The notes beneath the pieces were generated by a model. The model saw only the letters and a program-made list of their open reading frames with translations, was not told the origin of the DNA and searched no databases. Shown here in pieces: positions 36,040 through 44,533 of a DNA stretch of 64,000 bases. The translations under genes were made by a program, and so were the position numbers. The number at the start of each line of letters is the position of its first letter. Positions within the stretch are counted from its first letter, which is position 1. Source of the stretch: Bog-532 sp963824545 (lineage in GTDB: Bacteria; Actinomycetota; Actinomycetes; Streptosporangiales; Streptosporangiaceae); the NCBI GenBank assembly GCA_963824545.1, contig CAWGPP010000026.1, positions 1 to 64,000 on the forward strand, in the 5' to 3' direction.

Positions 36040-37155
36040 ATGGCTGATCCGCTCGCCCGCCTGGCTGCGATCCGGCGAGGACTCAGCCCGGCCGAGTGGA
36101 CCAGGGTGGGCGCGATGACCGCCGCCGTCGTCGGGCTCAACGTGGCCGGCTGGGGGATGCTGGCGGCCGCGCTGGGCGGGCATTACCACATCGGCAAGAC
36201 GACGGTCTTCGGCGTCGGCACCGGGGCACTCGCCTACACCCTCGGCATGCGGCACGCGTTCGACGCCGACCACATCGCCGCGATCGACAACACCACCCGC
36301 AAGCTCGTCGGTGAGGGCAAGCGCCCGCTGTCCACCGGGTTCTTCTTCTCCCTCGGTCACTCCAGCGTCGTGTTCGCGCTCGCCGTGCTGCTGAACTTCG
36401 GCATCCGGGGTCTCGGAGCACAGCTCAGGAACAGCGGCTCGGGCCTTCAGCAGACGACCAGCATCATCGGCACCTGCGTGTCCGGGTTCTTCCTGCTCCT
36501 GATCGCCGCGTTCAACATCGTCATCCTGGCCGGGATCCTCAAGGTGTTCCGCGAGATGCGATCCGGCGCCTACGACGACGAGCAGCTGGAGGAACAGCTC
36601 AACAAGCGCGGCCTGATGAACCGTTTCCTTGGCCCGCTGGCCCGCCGCGTGGACACTCCGTGGAAGATGTACCCGATCGGGTTCCTGTTCGGCCTGGGCT
36701 TCGACACCGCCACCGAGGTCGCGCTGCTCGTGCTGGCGGGCACCGCGGTGGTCGGCGGCCTGCCGTTCTACGCCATCTTGTCGCTGCCGATCCTGTTCGC
36801 CGCCGGGATGAGCCTGTTCGACACCATCGACGGCTGCTTCATGAACTTCGCCTACGACTGGGCGTTCTCCAAGCCGGTCCGCAAGGTCTACTACAACCTG
36901 ACCATCACGGGCCTGTCCGTCTTCGTCGCCGTGTTCGTCGGCGCCACCGAACTGCTCGGCCTGCTGGCCCAGAACACCAACCTCAACGGCTCCTTCTGGT
37001 CGTTCATGGCGAACTTCAACATCAACACGGCCGGGTTCGTCATCGTCGGGGTGTTCGCCGTGACCTGGGCCATCGCCCTGGCCGTCTGGCGGTTCGGCCG
37101 TATCGAGCAGAAGTGGGACACCCGCCCCGCCGTCACCGCCGACACGCCGGACTGA
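36040..37155 (+). CDS. nicT: NicT-family nickel/cobalt transporter (HoxN/NixA)
   Basis: 371 aa, eight membrane segments. The family signature R-H-A-F-D-A-D-H-I-A-A-I-D-N-T-T-R near residue 70 (H-x4-D-H), F-F-S-L-G-H-S-S-V-V near 105, LGFDTATEVALL near 225 and GMSLFDTIDGCFM near 260 are all present. Takes up Ni(II), possibly Co(II), through the cytoplasmic membrane. The Nur box directly upstream argues for nickel and for repression when nickel is plentiful. Target enzymes (urease, hydrogenase, Ni-SOD) are not in this window. Confidence 0.95.
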   Translation: MADPLARLAAIRRGLSPAEWTRVGAMTAAVVGLNVAGWGMLAAALGGHYHIGKTTVFGVGTGALAYTLGMRHAFDADHIAAIDNTTRKLVGEGKRPLSTGFFFSLGHSSVVFALAVLLNFGIRGLGAQLRNSGSGLQQTTSIIGTCVSGFFLLLIAAFNIVILAGILKVFREMRSGAYDDEQLEEQLNKRGLMNRFLGPLARRVDTPWKMYPIGFLFGLGFDTATEVALLVLAGTAVVGGLPFYAILSLPILFAAGMSLFDTIDGCFMNFAYDWAFSKPVRKVYYNLTITGLSVFVAVFVGATELLGLLAQNTNLNGSFWSFMANFNINTAGFVIVGVFAVTWAIALAVWRFGRIEQKWDTRPAVTADTPD

Positions 37156-37263
37156 CCCGGCGGCCGCGAAATCCGCAGAGGACCGCCATCTGGCCGGATC
37201 GCGACACAAGATGACACGTTACGTTCTTCCGGCCCACTGTCATCCAGCCCTACCGTCGAGGGC

Positions 37264-37833
37264 ATGAACAGTAATCACGCCCGGGTCTGCCCGAGCCCCG
37301 AATGGGCCGCCCACATGCACCAGGACGTGCTTCCTGGCGTCTGCGCCGGGGTCGAGCTCGGCCCCCGGATGCTGGAGGTCGGCCCGGGCCCGGGCGCCAC
37401 CGCCGACTGGCTGCGGCCCCGCGTCACCGAACTCGTCGCCGTGGAGATCGAGGAGGCGGCTGCGGAGGCGCTCCGCGAGCGGTTCGCCGGCACCAACGTC
37501 CAGGTCATGCACGGGGATGCCGCCGCGCTGCCGTTCGGCGATGACTTCTTCGATTCGGCCGGCTCGTTCACGATGCTGCACCACATCCCGACTGCGGCGG
37601 GGCAGAACCAGGTGCTGGCCGAGGTGCTGCGGGTGCTGCGGCCGGGCGGAACGCTGATCGGCTCGGACAGCCTGGCCAGTACGCAGCTGCACGAGTTCCA
37701 CGCCGGCGACGTCTACAACCCGCTGGAGCCGGGCTCGCTGCTGACCCGGCTGCAGACGATCGGTTTCGGCGCGGTGATGATCAGCGTCGACCGCGGCCTC
37801 ACCTTCCGCGCCCGCAAGCCCGCCCCGGACTGA
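37264..37833 (+). CDS. Class I SAM-dependent methyltransferase
   Basis: 189 aa, single Rossmann-like domain. Motif I is LEVGPGPGATADWL near residue 37, motif II acidic end VAVEIEE near 60, DAAALPFGDDFFDSAGSFTM near 85-105 and LRVLRPGGTLIGSDS near 125. It resembles small Methyltransf_11 proteins; substrate unknown. TACCGT 9 bases before the ATG may be the -10 of a nearly leaderless transcript. Confidence 0.88.
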   Translation: MNSNHARVCPSPEWAAHMHQDVLPGVCAGVELGPRMLEVGPGPGATADWLRPRVTELVAVEIEEAAAEALRERFAGTNVQVMHGDAAALPFGDDFFDSAGSFTMLHHIPTAAGQNQVLAEVLRVLRPGGTLIGSDSLASTQLHEFHAGDVYNPLEPGSLLTRLQTIGFGAVMISVDRGLTFRARKPAPD

Positions 37834-37847
37834 CCCCCCGGGAAGCG

Positions 37848-37900
37848 CGCCTACGGGCAGACTTTTCGGCAGTATGTGCCCAAAACTCTGCCCGTAGGCG
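37848..37900. repeat. 14-bp inverted repeat with 25-base loop
   Basis: CGCCTACGGGCAGA and TCTGCCCGTAGGCG are perfect inverted copies around a 25-base loop that contains CGGCAGTATGTGCCC. It lies between convergent genes and could act as a two-way terminator, though no T tract follows. Confidence 0.75.
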
Positions 37901-37939
37901 TTGGTCTCCCTGCGCGGCGGTCCGCCTCCGGCGGCGAGG

Positions 37940-39175
37940 TCAGGTGACGGTCGGGCGCACCGCGAAGCGGGGGTCGCGGAACCGGCCGGAGGCCGCCACT
38001 TCGCGCAGCATCTCTACCGCCGAGAAGACGTCGGCGTACGAGGTGTACAGCGCGTTGAAGCCGAACCGCAGCAGGTCCGGCGGCCGGACGTCCCCGATCA
38101 CGCCCGCCTCGATCAGCGCGGCCATCAGCGGGTGCGCGGCGGGGTGCCGCAGCGTCACATGGCTGCCCCGCCGCTCCGGCACCCGCGGGGTGACGACGGA
38201 GAAGCCGAGCCCGGCCAGCAGCGAATCGGCGCAGGCGAGGAAGAAGCCGCCCAGCCCGAGGCTCTTGGCCCGGATCACGTCCAGGCCCACGCCCTCGAAG
38301 GCATCCAGCGCGGCGTCCAGCGCCAGCAGCGACAGGATCGGCGGCGTCCCGATCCGGGCCCGGGCGATCCCGGGGGCGGGGGCGTAGCCGGTCTCCATCG
38401 CGAACGGCCGGGCGTGCCCGTGCCATCCTGTCAGCGGCTGGTCCAGGCCGTTCTGGTGCCGTTCGGCCACGTACAGGAAGGCCGGGGAACCCGGGCCGCC
38501 GGACAGGTATTTGTAGGTGCAGCCGACGGCCAGGTCCACCTGATCGGCGTCCAGGTGCAGCGGCACGGCGCCGGCCGCGTGGCACAGGTCCCACACCACG
38601 AGCGCGCCGGCCTCGTGCGCCGCCGCGGTCAGTCCCGCGACGTCCCGCAGCTCACCGGTCCGGAAATCCACCACCGACCACACGAGCACCGCGACGTCCC
38701 GTCCCCGTGTCCGCAGCGCCGCGAGCGGGTCGCTGACCCGCGCGACCTCCCGGCCGATCAGGCGGGCGACGGAGTCGGACATGTAACCGTCGGTCGGAAA
38801 CTGGCTGGCCTCGGTCAGGAGCACCGATCTGCCCGGACGGGCCCGGGCCGAGGCCATCACCGCGTTGAAGAGCTGAACCGACGTGGAGTCACCGGCCACC
38901 GTCTGGCCTGGGGCCGCCCCGATCAGGGCGCCGATGCGGTCACCGATCCGTTCCGGCGCCGTCCACCAGCCATCCGCGCTCCACGCCCGGACCAGGTCCC
39001 GGCCCCATTCCCCGGCGACCACGGACCCGAGGCGCCCGGGCACGGTGGCCGGCAGCGCGCCGAGCGAGTTCCCGTCCAGGTAGATCACCCCGTCCGGGAG
39101 CACGAACCGCTCCCGCCGGGACGCCAGCGGATCGGCGGCGTCCCGCTGGCGTGCTTCGTCACGATGAGGTTTCAC
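37940..39175 (-). CDS. kynU: Kynureninase
   Basis: 411 aa. PLP enzyme that hydrolyses L-kynurenine to anthranilate and alanine in tryptophan breakdown. Visible features: YLDGNSLGALP near residue 31, DFRTGELRD near 180, VWDLCHAAGAVPLHLDADQV near 205, the PLP-lysine in GCTYKYLSGGPG near 235 and H-P near the end. GTG 39175 gives a normal-length protein (VKPHRDEARQR); the frame is open to 39250. No tryptophan dioxygenase or anthranilate genes adjoin it. Confidence 0.92.
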   Translation of the reverse strand: MKPHRDEARQRDAADPLASRRERFVLPDGVIYLDGNSLGALPATVPGRLGSVVAGEWGRDLVRAWSADGWWTAPERIGDRIGALIGAAPGQTVAGDSTSVQLFNAVMASARARPGRSVLLTEASQFPTDGYMSDSVARLIGREVARVSDPLAALRTRGRDVAVLVWSVVDFRTGELRDVAGLTAAAHEAGALVVWDLCHAAGAVPLHLDADQVDLAVGCTYKYLSGGPGSPAFLYVAERHQNGLDQPLTGWHGHARPFAMETGYAPAPGIARARIGTPPILSLLALDAALDAFEGVGLDVIRAKSLGLGGFFLACADSLLAGLGFSVVTPRVPERRGSHVTLRHPAAHPLMAALIEAGVIGDVRPPDLLRFGFNALYTSYADVFSAVEMLREVAASGRFRDPRFAVRPTVT

Positions 39176-39203
39176 ATCGGTTGACGCTAGCCTGCGCGGC
39201 CGG

Positions 39204-39902
39204 TTATCGGTGACCGTCGTTCGGTTTGGCCGCCGAAGACACCAAGGCATCCCGTAGGCGCACGTAGAGGGCCATCATCAGCCTTCGCCACCGCGGCTGC
39301 GTGAGCGGTATGACAATGCCTTCCTTGATTTCGCGGCGGGGGGCGCTGCTGCGATCGACGGCCGCCCAGCCCCGGACTATGCCGATCATGATCTCTGAGG
39401 GAGTCCATTCTGCCCGCCCGGTGCTGCGGACGATTTCTGGTGGCCGCCGCGGGCCTATCGCTGAGGTCACGAAGACCGCGATGATCTGTTGGCGTACCCG
39501 GGCGTCGCTGAGGGCGGCATCCAGCCATCGCCACACGACATTCTCCATCGAGTCATCGCCGATGTCGGAAGGTTGAAGGCACTCCAGTGCGGCCCGCCAT
39601 CCGCTTATGCAGTCCTCAGGATCGATGGCGTCAGCACCGGTGAGCACGGCGGGCAAGCCGGATTCGGCTATCTGCCCGGCAAGTTCGGTGAAGATTATCG
39701 CTCCTGCCCGGCGGCGCCGCTGCCGAGCGGCCGCTGGCAGCGAGATTTCACGGCTGGTCTTTGCGCACCACGCGAGTGCGGCCAACAGCACTTCCATGCG
39801 ACAGCCAGATCTGACGAGAGCGTGCGCGGCCAGGATCACTTGCTGTCTGACCTGAGGGCTGCCGTGCGTGGCGAGGTGCTTGAGCCGTGTCAGCGCGATG
39901 GA
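39204..39902 (-). pseudogene. C-terminal half of IS-split STAND-like ATPase
   Basis: 232 codons and a stop. Helical-repeat-like sequence: IALTRLKHLATHGSPQVRQQ, LVRSGCRMEVLLAALAWCAK, WRWLDAALSDARVRQQIIAV, RWRRLMMALYVRLRDALVSS. The first codons, read from the target repeat (GCG TAC CCC), join exactly in frame with the N-terminal half at 41906, so both were one gene of ~681 aa. The IS4-family element supplies no start codon in frame; this half is probably silent. Confidence 0.8.
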
Positions 39903-39912
39903 GGGGTACGCC
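39903..39912. repeat. Target-site duplication, left copy
   Basis: GGGGTACGCC, repeated at 41906-41915 on the other side of the IS4-family element. Ten bases is within the usual range for IS4-family elements. Confidence 0.85.
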
Positions 39913-41905
39913 CAATGCCATGGGCTTTGGGTGTTTGACCGGTTGTGGATAGTTCCTGTTTTTGGTTACTGCGGGTAGTCCCCTTCCGGCGGGCATGCCG
40001 GAGTGCGGCGTGTCGCGCCGGGCGGCCGGGTCCACGGTCCGGCGGGGTTCTTGTTCGGGCGGGTTGCGGTGTTGTTGCTGGTCAGGCCGGCGTGTTGGCC
40101 ATGGTGATGACGGCGGGGGCGATGCGGGTGACGGTGTCCTTCGCACCCGCGTGCGCGAAGGACGAGGGGGACTTGGACTTGCGGGCGCGGTGCCGGTCCC
40201 GGTCGACGGCGTTCCGGTATTCCGCGATTTCGCTGGTCACGGCCTGGTAGCAGGAGTTCCCGAGGCGGATCGCGGACAGGACCGCGCGGACGGCCCGGGC
40301 GAAGGACAGGTCGCGGGTCCGGACCGCGAGCCCGGCCCGACGCCCTTACCCCGCGGGCCCGGCGGCGAGGGCAGCGTCACAGGCGACGCCGCGGGTCAGC
40401 CCGACGGCGGCGGCCCAGGCCGCGAGTTCCTGCCGGACCAGGTCCGGGGAGCCGGAACGGAGCATCGGCCCGGTGCCCGGGCCGGCGCCGCGCAGCGGCG
40501 CCTTCGCCTCCCGCAGCGCGGTCTCCGACCCGTCCCACCGCCACTTATAAAGCGCCGCGAGTTCGGGGGCGGGGTACTCCTCCCAGTTCATCAGGTCGGT
40601 GACCAGGCAGAACATCTCCGGAACCTCCTGGCCTTCCACGTCGGTGAAGTACTCGATGACACGGACGGGCACGGTGACGCCGTCGCCGGACAGCTCCGCG
40701 CGGTAGGACCCGTCGGGCAGGATCTCCGAGGTCCTGCGCAGCGGGATGTCGCTTTTCAGCCGGATCAGCACGTGCGTGGACCGGATCATCCGGGCGATCC
40801 GGGGCGCTCCGTGGTAGTTGCGGTCCATCAGCCAGATCCATCCCGGCGTGAACAGGGCGGGGAACCGGTCCATGGCCTCATCGAGCAGCGACTGCTCCGC
40901 GGCGGCCTTACCCGTCCCGGCGGGCCCGTGCGGCATCGCGAACAGCGCCCGGCACGAGCAGCAGGTCAGCGGCAGCGCGCGCAGGCACGGGTACGGGCCG
41001 CTGTCATCGCCCGTGCCCACGGTGCCGAAGAACGCCCTGTTCGCGGGCGTGTCCGGTACCCGCAGCAGCGTCCCGTCCAGCGACCCCGCCTTCAGCGGCC
41101 TGGCCTTCCCGATGGTGACGGCACCGGGGCAGCCCTGCCCCTGGTGCTCCCGCCAGGCCGGGCCCAGCACCAGGTCCCGCAGTTCCTCCAGCGGCCCCGG
41201 GCCGAGGGCATGCGCCAGTCCGAGCAGGCCCGCCCGACGCCGGCTTCCACGGCCGTGCCCACGGCACCAGCGCCAGGTCCCCGGCCAGCGCGGCGATGAC
41301 ATCCTGAACCCGGGCCTCCGGCATCAGCGTCATCAGCACGAGCACCCGGATCATGAAGGCCCTGGCCAGAAGCCTTTCCCGCTGCCCCTTCACGAACCGG
41401 GCACCCAGCGGCGCCCGCCCGGCGATCCCGCCGATGACGCCCGGCCCGGCCTTCTCCTCCAGCGGCCCCAGCGTCGCGTGATGCACCGGACTGCCCTTCG
41501 CACGGACCTGCCCGTCCCGCTTGACCTGCGCCTCCGCGACCGCGACCACCTTGCAGAACACGACCGCGCCGCCCGTGCGGATCTTCTCCGTCCCCCCGAT
41601 CACCAGCGCGGACCGGTCCCCGCCCCCCAGGTCCCTGCCGCTCTTCAGCGGCGACGCCAGCAGCTCCAGCGGCACCGCGACCACCATCCCGCCCGAAACA
41701 GGCACGGCACACGACGGGACAGGGTAAGAAGAAGACACGTGAGGCTCCGGCGAAGAAGTGGGACGTAGACAATCACACTTCTAGCGGGAGCCTCACCCAT
41801 CTCGCAGGAAACCCGAACAACACGCCCTTAACCAGCGGATATTACACAGCGCAACCGGCATCGGAAGCCGCCCTCATCCGTTTCGCCTTAAAGCCGCTGG
41901 CATTG
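39913..41905 (-). mobile_element. IS4-family insertion sequence (degenerate)
   Basis: 1993 bp. Left end CAATGCCATGGGCTTTGG, right end as reverse complement CAATGCCAGCGGCTTTAA: terminal inverted repeats matching at 15 of the first 19 positions. Flanked by the 10-bp repeat GGGGTACGCC. Carries one decayed transposase gene. Interrupts the STAND-like ATPase gene. Confidence 0.85.
40082..41738 (-). pseudogene. IS4-family transposase, frameshifted with in-frame stop
   Basis: The N-terminal part (ARAFMIRVLVLMTLMPEARV, near 41380-41300) is the IS4 N-terminal domain. Near 41230 the reading moves to another frame: LDGTLLRVPDT near 41085 (first Asp), LMDRNYHGAPRIARM near 40810 (second Asp) and YKWRWDGSETALREAK near 40530 (Y-[WR]-E-x6-K signature). 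An in-frame TAA at about 40347 precedes a conserved tail up to 40082. Catalytic residues are preserved but the gene cannot make a whole transposase. Confidence 0.85.
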
Positions 41906-41915
41906 GGGGTACGCC
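41906..41915. repeat. Target-site duplication, right copy
   Basis: GGGGTACGCC, pairing with 39903-39912. Confidence 0.85.
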
Positions 41916-43252
41916 TGACCCAGCGGCTCACAAACCCGCGCAATGACGAGCTTCAGAGTTTGGCGCGTCTGGGAGGCGCGTGACCAGTTATACAGGGCTA
42001 GGCGTATGCGACCGCCGACGCGTGGGTGCAGGCACGTGCGGGATAGTGCGATAAAGGCCGCGTCGGCATTATCCGCCACATCAGGATGGGCCCACTTGCG
42101 TGCCGCTTCCGCGATGAGTTCGGCTGCGCCATGCTCGGCCGCCAGATCTGCGAACGCCGCTGCGAGTGAATTCCGCCGGGGGTCTCGGACGGCATCATCT
42201 GTAACGAGGTCCGCCAGCCAGGTCAGGAGGTCTGAGCGGGCAAGTGGATAGTCCGTGAGGACGTGCCGTAGCACGGATCTGGCGTAGCTGTGACGCCGGA
42301 AGACGATCCGGTCGTCCTCCCGCTGCGCTCCGAGCAGCGTAGCCACGCCTGTTACGGGAGGCCAGGCCAGCCCGCCGCCGTTAACTGTGATCTCGAGCCG
42401 CTGGGTCAGCGCCGACGCGAGAGAGTAGACGCGATCGTAGTTGGCGGCCGGTTCCAATGCGGTCGCCACGACGAGCAGCGCGCGTACATGTGGCTCTTGA
42501 TTCGAATCGAACCACTGACAGATCTCTTTCTTCCAGCCTCCGTAGGCATGCGAAACCTCAGCTTGCTGCGTTGCGAGGTCCCCGCCGCGGCCGCCCACCT
42601 CCTCGACGATCTCAGCCAATCTCCGGGCGTCGGTGGGCAGTGCGTTCTCCAGGAGGAGCGGTGCCTGGTCCCAGTGCGGCCATTCGTTAAAGCGGTCGAC
42701 GGTCATCCGATGCCGGAAGACATCTATCGCCCTTGGTACCTCGACAGCCATCGAGGATAGGAATGTGCTGGTCCGGTGGTGATTCTCAGCATCGACCACC
42801 ACCAGATAGCCGTCGATGGAACGGATGGATTCAACGCATCTCGCGAGCCTCGAAAGACCGTCGGCGGCATGAATAACGAAAGCGCAGTTGCCGCTGGTGC
42901 TTATCTCTTCTGCGTCGTCATCTTCCAGCGAAAACCGGCGGATCATGATGTCCGGGCGCAGTTGGCGGATGGCCGCAATGCCTGTAGTCTCCCGGCCGCA
43001 CCCCGGTGGGCCGGTCAGGACCACAGCGCGGTCCAGTTCCAATGCTTTTACGATCAGGTCATGGTTGCCAGCGGGTACGTAGTGCGCTATCCGGTCCGCG
43101 ACTTCCTCCGAGCTGAGGTACATGGCTGGGCGCCCGCGGACAAAGTTGTTCATCTGCTGAATGAGATTGCCTGTTACCTCGGTGCCGATGACAGTCTGCG
43201 TGGCGTCCCCGGTAACCGACAAATTGCCTGGTCGCCATGTCGGGCCAGTCAC
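41906..43252 (-). pseudogene. N-terminal half of STAND-like ATPase, split by IS4 element
   Basis: 449 codons up to the insertion; the frame runs 4 codons into the IS and stops at 41888. Residues 9-26 carry GNLSVTGDATQTVIGTEV, shared with the C-terminus of the upstream protein. A P-loop follows at residues 78-90, VVLTGPPGCGRETT, in which Arg-Glu replaces the usual Lys-Ser/Thr, and a Walker B-like strand DGYLVVVDAEN near 145. The rest is helical. GTG 43252 overlaps the cyclase-like stop as GTGA. Likely a signalling ATPase of a conflict or stress system; nucleotide hydrolysis is doubtful given the P-loop. Confidence 0.75.
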
Positions 43253-44004
43253 CGTCGCTCCTGCCGGATGCTGACACCAACCTGATTGCCGATAATGTTC
43301 TGCGCGTGGTGTCCGGTGACCGACACGTTGCCCAGCGACAGGTCGCCGGCCGGGCCAGTCGTGGGCGGCCCTTTTGTCTCGTTGCGGCTGGGGTGATCCG
43401 GATGCTCGCTCTCCGACGGCACCGGGACGTATAGGTACGCTCGCCGGTCGAATTGCTTCACCGTGGCCTGAACCTGTCTGAACTGGCTCGGTTGTAGAGC
43501 GGTATGACCGCCTCGTACGTACATGTCAAACATCTCTTCGGAGGCGATTACCGCGGCGAAGGTGACACCCGGATCGCTGTCACGGAGTGCTGCCTTCAGG
43601 GGTTCGCAGTCGAGCAGTCGGCAGACGTTGTTCGTGGCGGACGAGATGCCAGGCGTAGTGGGGCGTTCGTCGTCGACGATTCCGGCATGAAGGGCGACGC
43701 GTAGCCGGAGCTGGAGCCGCCGGGTGCGGAGCTGAGGGGCGAGCTCAGCGAGAACCTCCTGCAAGTGCCCTGTGAAGGGATACACGAGCGGGACACTCGC
43801 TTCTTCGGGGAGTACCGCTAATAGCCCATCGCCCGTGCTCTGCAGAAACCGGGCAGCCCGCCACCTGCTTTCTAGGCCACTGCGCTCACAGGCGCATTCC
43901 ATGGCGCGGCGAATTTCGGTGTGCAGGACTGGCAGGTCGGCGTCGCGGTTGCGGCTGAATCCCTCGGCGTCGACGGCGAGCAGGCTCCGGAACTTCGCTA
44001 CCAT
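43249..44004 (-). CDS. Nucleotide-cyclase-like protein with C-terminal pairing motif
   Basis: 251 aa. N-terminal class III cyclase-like fold: SLLAVDAEGFSR (Asp12, first metal site) and QSTGDGLLAVLP (Asp59, second metal site), then ATNNVCRLLDCEPLK where the catalytic Asn/Arg helix is expected. The last ~30 residues contain LGNVSVTGHHAQNIIGNQVG, nearly the same as the N-terminus of the ATPase that follows. ATG 44004 is preferred by AGAGGAGAG upstream; the frame is open to 44055. Whether it makes cyclic nucleotides is unknown. It sits 64 bp after a Crp/Fnr-type gene, so a signal-receptor pair is plausible. Confidence 0.75.
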   Translation of the reverse strand: MVAKFRSLLAVDAEGFSRNRDADLPVLHTEIRRAMECACERSGLESRWRAARFLQSTGDGLLAVLPEEASVPLVYPFTGHLQEVLAELAPQLRTRRLQLRLRVALHAGIVDDERPTTPGISSATNNVCRLLDCEPLKAALRDSDPGVTFAAVIASEEMFDMYVRGGHTALQPSQFRQVQATVKQFDRRAYLYVPVPSESEHPDHPSRNETKGPPTTGPAGDLSLGNVSVTGHHAQNIIGNQVGVSIRQERR

Positions 44005-44067
44005 CGTCTCTCCTCTCGATGTGGTCCTCACATGGTGGGACAGATCGTGAGTCATGAATGTCTGAAA

Positions 44068-44436
44068 TCAGACGCTGCCGTGAGGTGCTGCGGCCATAGC
44101 CTTCAGGCGGCGCAGATCGAGAATGACGATCCGGCGGCGAGATGTCGTGATGATGCCTTGCGCCCGCAACTGCCCCAGTTCGGCTGCGACCGTACTGCGG
44201 GCCAGGCCAACCGCGTAACCGAGCTCCGTCTGATCCAGACCTATGCCGACCGGCCGGTCGGCCGGGCTTGGCATCGTTAGATGCAGCAGTGCCCGTACGA
44301 TCCGCGGACCGGCCGGTAGCGCGGCAAGCTCGGCGCGCCAGGCCTCGCTCTCGCGAATGCGGGTCATCGCGTGCCGCAAGAGCTGGGCCTCCAATCCCAG
44401 CGACCGCACTAGCCCTGGCTTTTCATCCCGGATGCT
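44068..44436 (-). pseudogene. Crp/Fnr-type regulator, C-terminal (HTH) half
   Basis: 122 codons from the insertion point: SIRDEKPGLVRSLGLEAQLL (dimer helix), then LGYAVGLARSTVAAELGQLR, the winged-helix recognition segment, and IVILDLRRLKAM. Read on from the N-terminal half at 46202 the joined codons are F-L-D-L-S-I-R-D-E-K, exactly in frame. Cut off from its sensor domain by an IS1380-family element. Only 64 bp separate it from the cyclase-like gene. Confidence 0.8.
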
Positions 44437-44462
44437 TAGCTGACCGGCGCGTTGACCGTAAA

Positions 44463-44528
44463 AGGTGCTCCTGAACTGGGACGATAAGAGTGCTGAAGCC
44501 CTTATCGACGCGAGTTCGAGGAGCACCT
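44463..44528 (+). promoter_or_regulatory. Long hairpin masking the transposase ribosome site
   Basis: AGGTGCTCCTGAACT (44463-44477) pairs with AGTTCGAGGAGCACCT (44513-44528); inside, GATAAG pairs with CTTATC. The ribosome site GAGGAG (44518-44523) is in the 3' arm. A read-through transcript would fold and hide it, as in other elements that limit translation from outside promoters. Confidence 0.6.
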
Positions 44529-44533
44529 CAAAA

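Noticed and set aside
44463..44528. Transcription terminator at the left end of the IS1380 element
   Set aside because: No T tract follows, and the ribosome site sits in its 3' arm, which fits translational masking better.
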